From Rostrohypoxylon terebratum (taxonomy: Eukaryota > Ascomycota > Sordariomycetes > Xylariales > Hypoxylaceae): DNA of 64,000 nt. The DNA lies in the NCBI GenBank assembly GCA_022497145.1, contig MU385921.1:1-64000 (forward strand), in the 5' to 3' direction. The notes below the pieces were generated by a model, which was not told the origin of the DNA, made no database searches, and saw only the letters and a list, made by a program, of their open reading frames with translations. Below are positions 9,642 through 21,166 of this stretch, piece by piece; the first letter of the stretch is position 1, and the number at the start of each line of letters is the position of its first letter. The position numbers and the translations under genes were made by a program.

Positions 9642-12600
9642 TTAAACTCTCTGGTCCGCAAAATCAAGCACTTCGCAATCATCCTCGAAGAATCCGTCTT
9701 CGTCGGCATCCGCTGATCTGTTTCCGCCCCTGCGCCGTCTGGTAGTGACGACTATCTGCTCGTCGTGTTCTCCAACCTGCAGCACGCGTTCCATAGCCGA
9801 TGCAGGCAAGGCGCGATGGTCGTCGATGCTGTTGCTGATGTCCTCGTCGATAAAATTTGCTAGTCCCGCATTCACGATAACCCCGCTCACGGCCTGCCCG
9901 AATGCCCAAGGTAACTCCGGCTTGGTTGGGGCCTGCCGACGTCTAGAGCGTCTCGGTTTATCATCCAAACTTGTCGCGGCTAGAAGGTGGGACATGGAAG
10001 TTGGCATGTCATCCGCGTACACGTATAGACCAACTCTCCTATCAGTATGGAATGGCTGGTAGGGTGCACTGGACTCTATTTCGGCTTGGGGGATAGAAGC
10101 TTCGGGACTATAATCAGAGTCGACGGATTGAGGGCGAGGGTTGAAGACTAACGTGTTACCGCCATCCTGTTCCTGGTTGGTGATGTCGAGGTCTTCGATG
10201 GGATCGATGATCTGCTTGATGGAAGGTGCGATGAGATCTTCCGGGAGGCTCCGCAGTTTGAAATCCCTGTACCTGTTGTTGTGATGCAAACGCGGCTTAT
10301 CTTTTCCGACTGTCGGTTTTCGGCTCTTGCCCGGGAAAGTCCTTACCAGGCCGTCTCCTAGTACGAACAACGTATGATACTTCTTGCCAGTGATCCACGT
10401 AGCGCAAAACGGGCTAGGGGAGAGGCTTCCCGGCGGGAGGCTTACGCGATTCTCGCCGGTATGGCGCAGTTGGTTGATAGCGGTCCCGGCGTTGCCCAGA
10501 GAATGGCTAATCCCCGCGGCAAGCACCTTGCCTCCATAGCCGGCACGGTCCATGATGGTGGATGTAGTTTGTGAGTTGGAGATGCTACGCTGATGGCGAG
10601 AGGTGAGAGTCCGGGTTGCGCCGTAAGCAGAACTAATGGCGTTCGATGCCAGCGATACAGCCGACTGTGCATTGTCAGAGCTTTTAGGTGATCCATCCTC
10701 CGTTTTTACGCGGCGGCGGGGAGGGGGCCAAGTATACGCACTTGACGGCATGTCCAACAAGTGTACGGTACCTCTCTCGGTAACCATAGCAGCCCGCTCC
10801 CCGTTCGGCTTCGCCCACGAGACGTCGACGATACGGGCGACGGTCATTCGCGAAAACTGCGCGACCTGCCTTACCCGCGTTGTGTGACCATTGTTCGGCT
10901 GCGAATTCTGCAGTGCGGAGGATTTAGTGTGTTGAATACGCATCAGGTCCCATACGGTCTGAACGTCGCCCTTGCTACTCGCGGTGAAGAGAGACAAGCC
11001 GGTCGGCGAGAAAGACAGAAAGCTGCAACCGAGCGGTGCCTTGAACGTGGTGACATGATGGATGGTGGTCGAGTTCGTAAGACTTTGCAGGTCTATGATT
11101 GATACGAGACCTGGTTCCTTAGTCACTGCTTGGCCCGGTATCCCATAGGTCGGCGGAAACTGAGCAGCGTCTGATCTTCCCGAATATCCTCCACTCCACG
11201 GGGGAGAACCCATCTGGGGCTGTCGCGGCTGTGTTTGTTGACCAGGTTTGGACCAGTAATTCTTCCAGAGCTGAGCCGACTGTTTCCCGACCCATCGAGC
11301 GCCCTGGAGCAAGTCTTGCGTGGTCTCTCTCATGATACGGTTGACTACGCCATCGGGCATAGGCTGATCAACGTCGGCGCTCTCGTTTGGCAAGATAGGC
11401 GGGGCAAGCGTTGTTAAGCCAGGCACCTTACCTTCCAGAGGCACGGGAATGAAGGGATTGAGGGACTTCTGAGGTGATGGAGCTGGCGGGCAATACGCCA
11501 ACCATCTACCGCTAAGCGATATGATAGGCATCTGCGGACGCCTACCAGCGGTCAGTTGGCTCGGACTCCTCTCCTGCTCGGGTGTTGAATCGCCATTCAA
11601 GCTTGTCCACAATTTGCCCACGCAGCAGAATTGATATCCGGGTTCTTGCTCAAACTTCGTCTGTCGGTAGATCCAGCACTCACCGGTAGCGCCCGAAGAT
11701 ACCACGATGCACCCGGCATCGGCGCGGATCTGAAAGGCGCCGGCCGGCGGAGGGTTTCGGAAGACTGGATTTGACACCGAAGTCTTGATAGGAATCTTCG
11801 GTGCTTGCAAAAGGACGTCAACTAGCCTGTTCGTTGATAGAGAATATACTTCGACGGTTGTTTGATAGGAATCGACAACTGACAGCGTTTTCCCAACGCT
11901 TACCTGCCGCTGGTTTCCGTCCGACTGAGGCGTATGGATACCTTCTAATCTAGGACTCGGAGATCCATCGGAACGCGGATCAACAGCTATCTCAGGAACA
12001 CTCGGAGGCACCACCGGCCCGTGGATGACAAGAGCAATCAGAGGGAATATGCCGTACGGATCTTCGGTGTCGTTCCAAGGGAGGATCTTGGCATTGTAAA
12101 CTCCGCCCCGCAGCCCTTTCAGGCTAGCGAGCGGTTCCACGGCATGTTTTGCAACGCTGTAGATGTCGATGCCGCCTTCGTAGCCCGCGAGGACAACATT
12201 ATCGCCGCCCGGCACATGAACCCCGTCCGTGGCAGGAAGGGTATCAAAGCCAAAATAGAAGCCCCTCTCACCTGGCTTCAAGCCAGCCTTGGCATTCAGA
12301 TCGAAGTCGATGTCCGGAGCTCCATAGAAGTGGGCCTGGGGCTGGTGAGGCAACGGCGGGTGAGACCCTATACGCGGGGGAGGAAAGGGAGAGTGCATCG
12401 AACTTCTCCGCGCCCCGGGAGGCGATGACGCTTGAGAACGAACGTCATTTGCAGGGTAGTGGGACTCTAATTGGAAGCTTAGAGGCCGCCTGATGCCATT
12501 CGGGGGAGACGCCGAATAAGCGTTGTTATTTACAAATTGCTGTCGCTGCTGCGCACTCCATGCATACGGCAATGCCCGCTGGTCCTCGTAAGAGGAGGGT

Positions 12601-13163
12601 TGCGTAGGTGGGGAATCGCCCATGATGCTTATCAGATTCGAAGGCGAGCCAGCAAAAGGGCCCATGGCCCTCGCCCACTCGGTAGCGCTCGGCGCCGTGC
12701 TAGCGGACACTGAGGTTGTTGAGATCGCGTCCAGTAACGGAGAGGCCGCCACATTGCCGTTCGTGGGGATCGATGCCGGAGTGGCAGGCTTTAGTTCTGG
12801 AGACAGGGCCAAGGGAGAGTCAAAGGGCGGCGAGGCATCTTTGATGATACTGCCATTACTAATTCATGGTTAACGTTGCTCCAGGTTTCTCTATCAAACC
12901 CCCCAAGAGAGCCGGCCAAGAAAAGATAGATGACTCGAAAATCAACTTGACAGGGAGACTATTCCGTAGAAGACATACGTAAACTTAGCACCATGTCTTG
13001 TCACCGCCGCGACAACCCCACCGCTTTCTTTGACATTCTTGTCTTTCTTCTTTGAACCTGGCGCATCACTTCCAGTAAGCTTATGTTTTCGTTTACTACG
13101 ACTCTTCCTCCCCACGGAGGAGGACGAGGCCGGGGAGGTATCGCGGGTGGACGAACCGGGCAT
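9642..13163 (-). CDS. BCAS3-like WD40 domain protein
   Basis: Large fungal protein with a BCAS3-type beta-propeller; animal BCAS3 associates with phagophores and the cytoskeleton, but the fungal role is unclear. The long open frame has no ATG upstream of the conserved part: codon 12812 is TTG and a TGA lies 5' of it. A spliced first exon solves this: complement(join(9642..12849, 12979..13163)), 1130 aa. Exon 1 starts MPGSSTRDTS, is Ser/Lys-rich (SRSKRKHK), and ends at a GTATGT donor; the 129-nt intron ends GGCAG and joins in frame as HGAKFT-IIKDASPP. Propeller segments include VVLAGYEGGIDIYSV, a segment ending LRGGVYNAKILPW, FKAPLGCSFLSFSPTGLSLF, and DVQTVWDLMRI. The C-terminus is acidic and aromatic (DGFFEDDCEVLDFADQRV), weakly FFAT-like; that reading is speculative. 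The middle is low-complexity Ser/Pro/Gln. Confidence 0.82.
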
Positions 13164-16050
13164 AGGGTGGTGCTAGCAGTTTGGCTGGGGCAGTTTCCTG
13201 CTCGCCAGCGGAGGAGCTCAAGGATGACCTCGACTCGCAACGGAAAGATCGCAGAGGCTTATCGTGATAGGTCGTAAGAAGGGGAGGTCAGAGTCACAGG
13301 GGATCGCCAATAAGGTGATGTTCAGCTACTAATTATCGGGTAGAGGAGTTTGGCTCGGTAGGAGAGTCGGAGAGACAAAGGCACACAGGCGCGTTATACG
13401 CGATCGACAGTTGTAGAGCGGGAAGCCGAAGCTACCTAGGTAGGTAGGATTGGAAGAGAGAAGGGGGTTAGCACAAAGGAGGGGGAAGACGGAAGGCACA
13501 GGCTACCGAATAGACACGGTAAAGGTAAGGAATATTATTGCAATCTTGTAGACGCTCTCATGAATTAGTCGTAGTCGTAGTCGTCGGGAGGTTTGATAGG
13601 GTTGGTTATGCCAGCACTGCTGTGTTGTGTCGTATCGTAATGTACTGCACTATATGGAAATGGAATGGTATAGTATTCACAGGAAAGGGTATCGAATCTA
13701 TGATAGTTTATTGAGTTTTGTTGTTTCGCTTTGTTTTTTGTTTTTTTAAGGAGAGAAGATGAATTAGTTGAAAGACTTCCAAGGTTGAGTTGAGAGGGAA
13801 AGAGGTTAGGGAACCAAGGATACTGAGGATACCAAGGATACGATGTATGACTCGTCCGGAGAGAGGCAGGTCCTATCGGGGGCTTCCAGGAAGACCAGCA
13901 GCCCAGATAGAAAGGCGGGGCAGAGGATAGCAGAGGGCAGATGCCGTACGCGAAGGAGAGGTACTAGGTACCTAGCACAATACCAGACAACACTACTAAT
14001 AGTGGATACTAGACGGGCGGCCGGGATACAGTACCTACTACTTAGTACCTACTAGGTAGTGTAGATTATTGATTGCTGGGCTACGGTAGGTACGGGTACT
14101 AGTACTAGTACTAGTAGCAGTGACGGATATTGGGGAAGGAGGGGAAAGATAGGTAGTATTGTACAATACATACCTCTGTAGGTAGGTAGGTACTTAATAG
14201 GTATTATTAATATTATTAGTTGCCTTAAGCCCCCGAACACCCTGAACAGCATTACATAGTACCTAGACTAATGACTAAACAGGGGTGCGTGTTCCAAGGT
14301 TCTACGTGGTAGCGCTGGAGGTCACCAATCTTGAAGTCACTAATCTGGCAACTTTCTGACCTGTAGATAGGCGCGATAGGCACATGTGGATCAACGTTTG
14401 AGAACCCCAAAGGCAAGGAACACGGCTGAAGTGGAGATGCCCAGGTATGTACCTACCCACGTATGTATGTACTGGACTCTGGAGTCTGGAGCTTCAGTGT
14501 TCTGTTGTATTGTACGTACCTGAACTGACCTCACCTACCCGACCTCAATTACAACATTCGTACCCTACAAATATACATAGGTAAATAATCACATTGAATA
14601 ACATTAAGCAATGGAGTCTGGCAGTCTGGCACTTCATATCTAGTAATTATATAATCTATTTGCTTTGAATACATATCATACCTATATTGATAGTACATGC
14701 ATGTGCCTATTATTAATATACTAAGTTGTCTTTGTAGTTGCGCATAAAGTAGAGAATACATAGAATACGGGCAGGTCTCCGTTTGGTCGAGTTGTATAGG
14801 ACCGCTATGAGTGTTGGTCCTCTCTGAAGACAACCCACTTACAGCTTACAGCCGGACGTCGCCTAGCACTTCCTAACACTTGTCATGGAATACTTTATCT
14901 CAGTTATCCTTCCGGTTACGATTAAATATACTGAGGAGTACAAAGAAATAAATTGGGATATCCGTTATGTGTATAATAGACCCGTGTCTTTAAGCTTGCA
15001 CATGCGCACATGCGTTCTCAATCTCAAGTTAAGACGGTTTCCAGCACCTACCTACTAATACTAGCATCTGCAGCATACACTACAGGTACAAGAGCGATAA
15101 GGTCAGGAATGCACATTGCAACCGACGACTGGGCACCTGCAGTTCCCATTGTGCGAACATGCGCAATCAGCTAGAACCCCTCGCTATACCTATTTAAGAA
15201 ATGCTTGAGTGGAGCTCTCATGTTGTTCTGTTGAGCTGAGATGAGCTGGAGTTTCCGAATTGTCAGTCTGAGCTAGCCATTGTCTTAAGAATACTTATTA
15301 AGTAGGAATGCTAGGAGTGCTAGGAATGTTCCAATGAAAGATGTGAAAAAACTTTGAACTACTACTACACATGAACAATGCAGACAACGAAAAGAAGGAG
15401 CAAATGATGATGCCATGTGATGACAATGCATTCATGTGAATTCCACCATAGCCCTACGTCATCGGTTCCTTGAAACGATAAGCTTTGAGAATCCCTCGAC
15501 TCCTTTTTCGACGACAAAACTATATAAAATAAATCATCAAAGGAAATTGACAAAAACGTGGCTTAGGGGTCACACCAGCTATATGAGGCAGATGGGATAG
15601 ATGTGGTACCCCAATGGGTACTTGAGACACTTATATTGGTCCACATCATGGATCACTAGGTACCAGGCCTAGGTCCTACAAATGATTTCGTCACGGGACC
15701 TATCGTCATCATCGTAATCTAATAGCCATCACACATTACCTACCACCTGGCCCAGCTGGTTTAAGAAGTTCCCCGCGCTCACTTCTCGCTTTGCCATCGT
15801 GATCATAAATCTATTATCTAAGATGGGAAGATGGGAAGATGGGGGGTACAAGGCCATCAAAGCATCAAAGATCCTATCGCCAGCACTTGGTAGCTAATTC
15901 ATAGACCTAGACCTTCTAACGCGACATGTGGCATTACAGTAAGGATCATATTTATCATTTGATTAATAGATTCCTGCGCAGCTTTCTATCACGGCATTCA
16001 GTATTATACTATATTAAGTACCTACATAGAAGCTTCAAAGCAAGATAGAA
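13164..16050. other. Gene-poor intergenic region
   Basis: About 2.9 kb without a supported gene. The first few hundred bases are the BCAS3-like promoter. From about 13430 to 14270 the DNA is rich in CCTAGG/TAGGTA motifs (for example CTACCTAGGTAGGTAGG at 13432, and repeated ACTAGTACTAGTACTAGT at 14096-14115). From 14270 to 16050 nothing was recognised. Confidence 0.55.
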
Positions 16051-16682
16051 TCACCCCTGCAAGTAGACGTGATAGAATCGATATTTCAATATCCCTTGCA
16101 CTTCGTTCAATATGGCATGACCTGCCCACGACACTGCTTGCTGTTCGTCATCATTCGTGACAAAGTCGGCTGAGCCTTGAATCACTACATCAAATATCAA
16201 AATCAGTGACTTTATCGTTTAAGAGATGTTTGATAGATATTCAATAAGTACCCAAATTGAACGTGCTATTCAATATCTGGAAAGATCCATGGATGTACTC
16301 ACTATATTCTATCGCAGTTTCATCACATTCGTCCGTCCCGCTAAAGGACGCTGGAAACACCTTGCCCGGCCTATGTCTCCGTGATTTGACCCTTTCCCAC
16401 ATGCTCTGGCGCAATCGCCGGATTTCTGGGTGGAAATAGAGAGTTAATTTCCCATGATCAGGTGTCAAATCAATAAAGGTTCATTTCATACGTACCATCA
16501 GTTGCCTTAGCTGACTTATCACCGATGATGACCACGGCATCGGGTAAGAAGAAATCAACCCACTCCTCGTTTCTCGAAGGATCGTCGGATACGGCGTAAA
16601 ACCTCGATATAAATTCTTTAATTCTTGCACCGACCGCGCGACCAGGTGGGAGTAAAGGAACGTAGTCATTAGAGGATGCCAT
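16051..16682 (-). CDS. SnoaL-like / NTF2-like small protein
   Basis: Predicted 147-aa protein of the SnoaL-like (NTF2 cone fold) superfamily common in filamentous fungi; the specific reaction is unknown. The model is complement(join(16051..16184, 16303..16425, 16496..16682)). Donors are GTACGT and GTGAGT and every junction keeps the frame. The start is MASSNDYVPLLPPG. The early helix RIKEFISRFYAVSD, the DFFLPDAVVIIGDK strand, the segment IRRLRQSMWERVKSRRHRPGK and the closing strands VSWAGHAILNEV fit the order seen in fungal SnoaL-like proteins. No catalytic residues can be assigned because these proteins vary. It sits alone in a gene-poor region. A 10-bp palindrome ATCCATGGAT lies in its second intron. 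Length and fold signature make it likely genuine. Confidence 0.8.
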
Positions 16683-18523
16683 TGTGCAGATCTGGTAAAC
16701 CCGAGCCTATGGAAGAAGCTAAGATTTTAGGTGTCGGATAACGCTGGCGATAAAGTTGTGCGTCGTAGAGATTACTAGGTACCCGTAACTGAGTACCTAG
16801 TAGGGTTGCGCGAAGTATTATACCAAAAATATAATACCGTATAATACAATGTATAATATGGTATAATAGACTATTATACGTATAACGGGTTCGGCGAAAC
16901 CTTTCGGTGGCCCCATTATTTTATGTACAGGGGTTATTAATCTAATGCATCCACTTTTGCTTCAAAATAATAGGTAAAACCTGGTAGGTCTAACAGCCGA
17001 TTATGTAGTTTTCGTTGATGTTTGAAATCAATGACTAGGTATGAAGCAATCTGTCTATCGGCTAATATAATAGCTGGAGATTGAGGTTGTAGCTTTTGTT
17101 GGCGTATGTAAATAAACGCGTTTGCGCTGGTGTTGAAAATGGCCTCCAGGTCCCTACTTGGTGATGCGGACCCACACGGTTTCTTGGCTTCAAAAGTCTC
17201 CAAACGAGAGTTTCGTTAGATGCCGAGTCTATGTAGATTAAAAAACAATTGCAAATAGATAAAATGAGGTCAAAAAGTTGTGTAGTTTCGAAATAAGGCA
17301 ATTCCAATTGCAAAAAGAGGAAAACAAACCCTCTATAAGCTATTATACTGGTATAATACATGTTTTGTTAGTATAATAGGGTGTATAATGGTATTATACT
17401 ATTATACGGTATAATAGTCTATTATACGTATAATGCGGAACACTAGTACCTAGTACCTACCTACCTACATGTATCTCTAATGCGAAGAACGGATTTAAAT
17501 CCGACTTGCATCCGTCGGTAGATGGGTACATGAGAGGTGAGTGCATACAGCACTGTGGGAGGTACAAATAAGTGGAATTCCTGTCTTCTAAATGTCATCG
17601 TTTTCCCTCTTAGTTTTTTCTTCGGTAAATATTATGAGCTGCTAGCTAATTACATTCATTGGAATATACCCAACCTTGAATGCTTTAACGATAGCTCCTA
17701 TCTTATATAGGTTATTAGTCAACAAGATTAGGTCACGGACAGGACATCCACCAAATAGATAAGCGTTGCACATTGTGTAATGCTGGCACCAGACGAGTCA
17801 GAAATACCAATTGAGGTCATGGAGGGCGATTGAAATTATGTGAAGTGTGTCACGAACTTCCTCCCCCCCCAAGAGCCATATTTCCCATATTTCCCTTCTT
17901 ACCACGACTATCTGCCGCCCTATGCCATGACAAGCAAAGCTACGGCGTTGCAGCGTGTAATGTATGTAATACTTGACATCATCAACCTTGGTAGCCACGT
18001 ACAAAAATCGCGATGAACACAAAAATAGCTCTTGGATGCCCATAATAGAATGCGCCGTGAACTAATCGAACCATCCGTTCCAAACTCGTCCGTGATCGCC
18101 ACTCAGAATAGCCCGACATCTTTGAGACTTGTTGGGCGTGAGACGCAGTTTGCAAGAAACGATATCGCAGATAAAATGAAGTCATCGATAGACCAGGGTC
18201 GATGGGTTGTCATATACGCGACCGTCCTCAAAACTTTCGCAATCATACATCATCGCATAGCCCTGCTATAAGTCCGCAGTTATCATCAGTGCCGTGTTAT
18301 CATTTTGAATGAGGATTCTCTCCGGCGTCTCTTTTTCTCTCTCCTTCCACATCTCCTTGTCGATACAATCCAGATATAGTAAGGCTCGATAAATCAAAGT
18401 GAACAAGCTGAATTTGATGATCTGAGCCAAATTTGGATAGAATCCACCAATCGTTGGGGGCGAATGAGGCGTCTTCTCCTCGCGTAGACTAGGAATTACT
18501 GGTGTCGAGGTAGACCGGATGTA
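16683..18523. other. Intergenic region holding an AT-rich element
   Basis: Apart from the palindromic element at 16804-17442, about 1.1 kb from 17443 to 18523 shows no supported gene. It has scattered TACCTACCTAC motifs (17450-17470) and a C-run near 17865. Small open frames in 17798-18271 overlap on both strands and have no recognisable content. Confidence 0.5.
16804..17442. mobile_element. Candidate degenerate DNA element with palindromic TA-rich ends
   Basis: Both ends are packed with GTATAATA/TATTATAC units. A 26-bp segment at 16860-16885 recurs in direct orientation at 17408-17433 with one mismatch, and each copy is itself nearly palindromic (GTATAATAG...CTATTATAC). The outermost ends are imperfect inverted repeats: GTTGCGCGAAG..TATTATAC on the left against the complement of TTATAC..GCGGAAC on the right. 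The interior contains an 88-codon minus-strand open frame (16937-17203) that I do not recognise. Autonomous function is unlikely. It could instead be a local palindromic hairpin cluster. Confidence 0.5.
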
Positions 18524-21166
18524 TCAGATCCTCACGCCGCGCGAATTCACCTCGCCTCTTCCTCCAATATTCAGTGCTATGCGGCATTCGGGACAGTACC
18601 ACTTTGTCGTGCGTGGAGGTATATCAGAAAGTCCCACACAGGCAAGATGGAACCATTCTTCCTTGCAATTCTGTACGTGGTTCTCGGTTAGTTTCTTTAC
18701 GCGTCTTGTCTTGGTTTCTCGTGTTGGGGTTTCAGTATTCTTTTTGGCTCTCACATCAACGTTCTCGCACTGTATCATAGTGCCGAAGCTAACCCCATTG
18801 CACAGGCAATATCTAGGTTCATCGGGATCGATAACATTGCCATCGTCGTCGACCTCGCCCTCGATCTCCACATTTGCGCCCTTCTCCTTTTTACCGATGG
18901 CTTTCTTGCGAGGAGCAGCCTTGCGCTTCCCTATGGCGCTGATGCCGCCTGAGTTCGTGGTAACTACACCAGGAGCCGGTCGTTTCGCGCGCTTGCTAGG
19001 TTGACGAAGCTCGGGAGCTGGGGTGTTGCGAGCGGTGCTCGTGCGTCGAGGGCGTTCAGCCGCTAATGTCGTAGGTGGCTCTTGACTCGCTGCTTTGCCA
19101 CGTGAGGAAGGCCGACGTGCAGTCGTCGGTTGTGGCTCGATCGCGGAAGTAGCCGTCGGGGTATTTGCCCGAGAACTTGACTGCTTAGGGTTAGTTGGAG
19201 ACGGGGCTGGAACTTGCTGTAAGTTCTGTCTGGTTTCCCGTTTGGGCATGTCCCGCGCTGGAGGAGGGATAGGTGTGGTCGAGGTCTTAGGAGGCGGCGG
19301 GACAGGCGTCTCCGCAGGCGGCTTGACAGGAACGGTCGTAGTGACGCTAGCCGATGGTGCTGGGCTAGTTGCTGAAGACGAGGCAGTAGATCTTGTGGTT
19401 ACCATGGACGTATCAGACGAAACCGGAAGCGGGATGGGTACCGGCGTCTTCGACGCCGTGGCCGCCTGGGAAATTTTCCCTAGGTGCGGAACGGGAACCG
19501 GAGTTTCCGTAAGCGCAGGAGCAGCAGCTGTGGGGGGCGGGGGAGGTACTGACGGCGGTCGAGGAGTCAGTTGCGGTAGCGGAACCGGAGTCTCGGTCTT
19601 GGTTCGCTTTAGCTGAGGCTTCTCAGGCTGGCTAACCGGCTGGTTCGCAGACAGATTTTGGGTCACCTCGGGTTTCTCCGAAACGGGAGTCTCCGACATA
19701 GAGGCACGCTTCCGCTTTCTGGACTTCGTCTTGCTGGCTTTTGCCTGGCCCTGACTCTGATTTGCCTCGAGTGGTCTATCCTGGCCTCCGTTGACGGACG
19801 GAGAGGCTTCGTGGCTCAGAAACATCCGCGCAGCTTCGACCATCTTTCTAGCGGATTCTTCCGCCTCCTCGGCTGCAATCCTTGCCATGGACTCTCGTTT
19901 CAGCTTTTTGGCCTCATTCAATTTCATGCCGCGGTTACTTAGCTGTACCTCGTCAGCTGTCAAAGCTTCAGCGCTAATAGCGCCTTCCGGGGGGTGCTGA
20001 GTCCCGGATTCGGCATCAACTACCGGGGCAGGGAGAGCTGCCTCGAACGGCTTTCCTTCTTCCTCCGCTTGCTTCTGGGCGGCCCTGTAAGCTTCCACGC
20101 CACGTCCCAAGTTCTTGAGTTCCCGAGCTATCATAGTGTCGCTAGGATTCCACACTGCGTTCTTCTTCATGCGTTTTCGTAGCTTCGCGAGCTCGTATGG
20201 TGTCAATTGAAGCCACGGAGCGTCAACGCTACCGGGAACCGCGTTCTCGGGAGGTGGTTTGAGTTGGGCTAGCGCGGTGCTCGTGGAGATCATTGGGGTC
20301 GAATTATCAGCTCTATTGGTCGACGCTCGAGGAAGCCGCGGTGGCTTAGGAATCTTGTTCTTTGGAGGTTTGGGTGATTTTGGAGGTTTCACTACTCTGA
20401 TGCGAGCTGATGGCGTCGCAACTTGCCTTGGAGGAGACACTGGCAGATCTTCTTCTTCCTCTTCTTCATCATCGGAGCTCTCATCACTCAATGAAGTGTA
20501 CGAGTTAAAATCAATTTCGTAAGGTGCGAGTACTTCACCGGGGACAGTGATTCTAGGTGGTCGCTGGATCTTCTGGCCGTTGCTATCCAGCCTAAGAGTG
20601 ATCTTAGGGGTGCGAACCATATGGGGGGACTTGACCTGAGTGGGACTCTTCTGTTCCTCGGCAGTGGGGAAGTTATCGCGCATCGCTTGGAGCTTTGCAT
20701 GGATGGTTTTGGCTCTGTTATAATGCCTTACCACATTCTCATGAATGCGAACCGCTTCGGCGTGCGAAAAGACGCGCGAGCTGACGGCGCGGGTTAGGTT
20801 CTCAGAAATGTCTTGACGCAGCTTCGCAGGGGCAATACGCTGATCGGCTTGTAGAGTTGGCAATTTTCCCCATGTCGCAGTAAGGCCATTAACGGTGGCC
20901 GAGGCCTCCAGGTAGGCTTGGTCGAGATTGCCGATAAGGGTAAGAGATCGCATCATATCGGAGGGGAGGTATTCGGTAAAGTCGAGAAAATCAGTGACGG
21001 TTGCTTGGGCGTCGGGATCAGCCCGCATGACCAAAGGTCCAAGGCCATTATTTGCGGTATCTGACGTCGGCATGGGCTGTGTTAGGGTGCTGGAGTCCTT
21101 GTTCGCCGATGAGAGATCTCCATCTAGCTCACCACCTTTATCACCGTTTGCTTCCACGGTCGCCAT
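18524..21166 (-). CDS. ING-family PHD-finger chromatin protein
   Basis: Likely subunit of a histone acetyltransferase or deacetylase complex that reads H3K4 methylation through its PHD finger; nuclear. The ATG at 21166 opens MATVEANGDKGG. An ING N-terminal helical domain spans about 55-165 (FLDFTEYLPSDMMRSLTLIG onward). The long middle is disordered Pro/Ser/Thr-rich with Lys/Arg stretches. The C-terminal PHD finger starts YCLCNGVSFGTMIQC and ends EEWFHLACVGL..WYCPEC. An intron interrupts the finger: complement(join(18524..18670, 18755..21166)), 852 aa, with donor GTGAGA, branch AACTAACC and acceptor TACAG. The intron is 84 nt with no stop, so an unspliced reading stays open but separates zinc ligands. 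A weaker donor six bases upstream (18760) is possible. Which ING class (Yng1, Yng2 or Pho23 type) cannot be settled here. Confidence 0.87.
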   Translation of the reverse strand: MATVEANGDKGGELDGDLSSANKDSSTLTQPMPTSDTANNGLGPLVMRADPDAQATVTDFLDFTEYLPSDMMRSLTLIGNLDQAYLEASATVNGLTATWGKLPTLQADQRIAPAKLRQDISENLTRAVSSRVFSHAEAVRIHENVVRHYNRAKTIHAKLQAMRDNFPTAEEQKSPTQVKSPHMVRTPKITLRLDSNGQKIQRPPRITVPGEVLAPYEIDFNSYTSLSDESSDDEEEEEEDLPVSPPRQVATPSARIRVVKPPKSPKPPKNKIPKPPRLPRASTNRADNSTPMISTSTALAQLKPPPENAVPGSVDAPWLQLTPYELAKLRKRMKKNAVWNPSDTMIARELKNLGRGVEAYRAAQKQAEEEGKPFEAALPAPVVDAESGTQHPPEGAISAEALTADEVQLSNRGMKLNEAKKLKRESMARIAAEEAEESARKMVEAARMFLSHEASPSVNGGQDRPLEANQSQGQAKASKTKSRKRKRASMSETPVSEKPEVTQNLSANQPVSQPEKPQLKRTKTETPVPLPQLTPRPPSVPPPPPTAAAPALTETPVPVPHLGKISQAATASKTPVPIPLPVSSDTSMVTTRSTASSSATSPAPSASVTTTVPVKPPAETPVPPPPKTSTTPIPPPARDMPKRETRQNLQQVPAPSPTNPKQSSSRANTPTATSAIEPQPTTARRPSSRGKAASQEPPTTLAAERPRRTSTARNTPAPELRQPSKRAKRPAPGVVTTNSGGISAIGKRKAAPRKKAIGKKEKGANVEIEGEVDDDGNVIDPDEPRYCLCNGVSFGTMIQCENVDVRAKKNTETPTRETKTRRVKKLTENHVQNCKEEWFHLACVGLSDIPPRTTKWYCPECRIALNIGGRGEVNSRGVRI

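Noticed and set aside
13843..14055. Arg/Gly-rich small frame
   Set aside because: Lies in low-complexity intergenic DNA filled with TAGGTA repeats; composition follows the DNA, not a protein family.
16937..17203. 88-codon minus-strand frame inside the palindromic element, considered as transposase remnant
   Set aside because: No DDE, zinc-finger or other transposase motif seen; kept only as a note under the element.
19095..19616. 173-codon Gly/Val-rich frame on the plus strand
   Set aside because: Antisense shadow of the Pro/Thr-rich middle of the ING protein.
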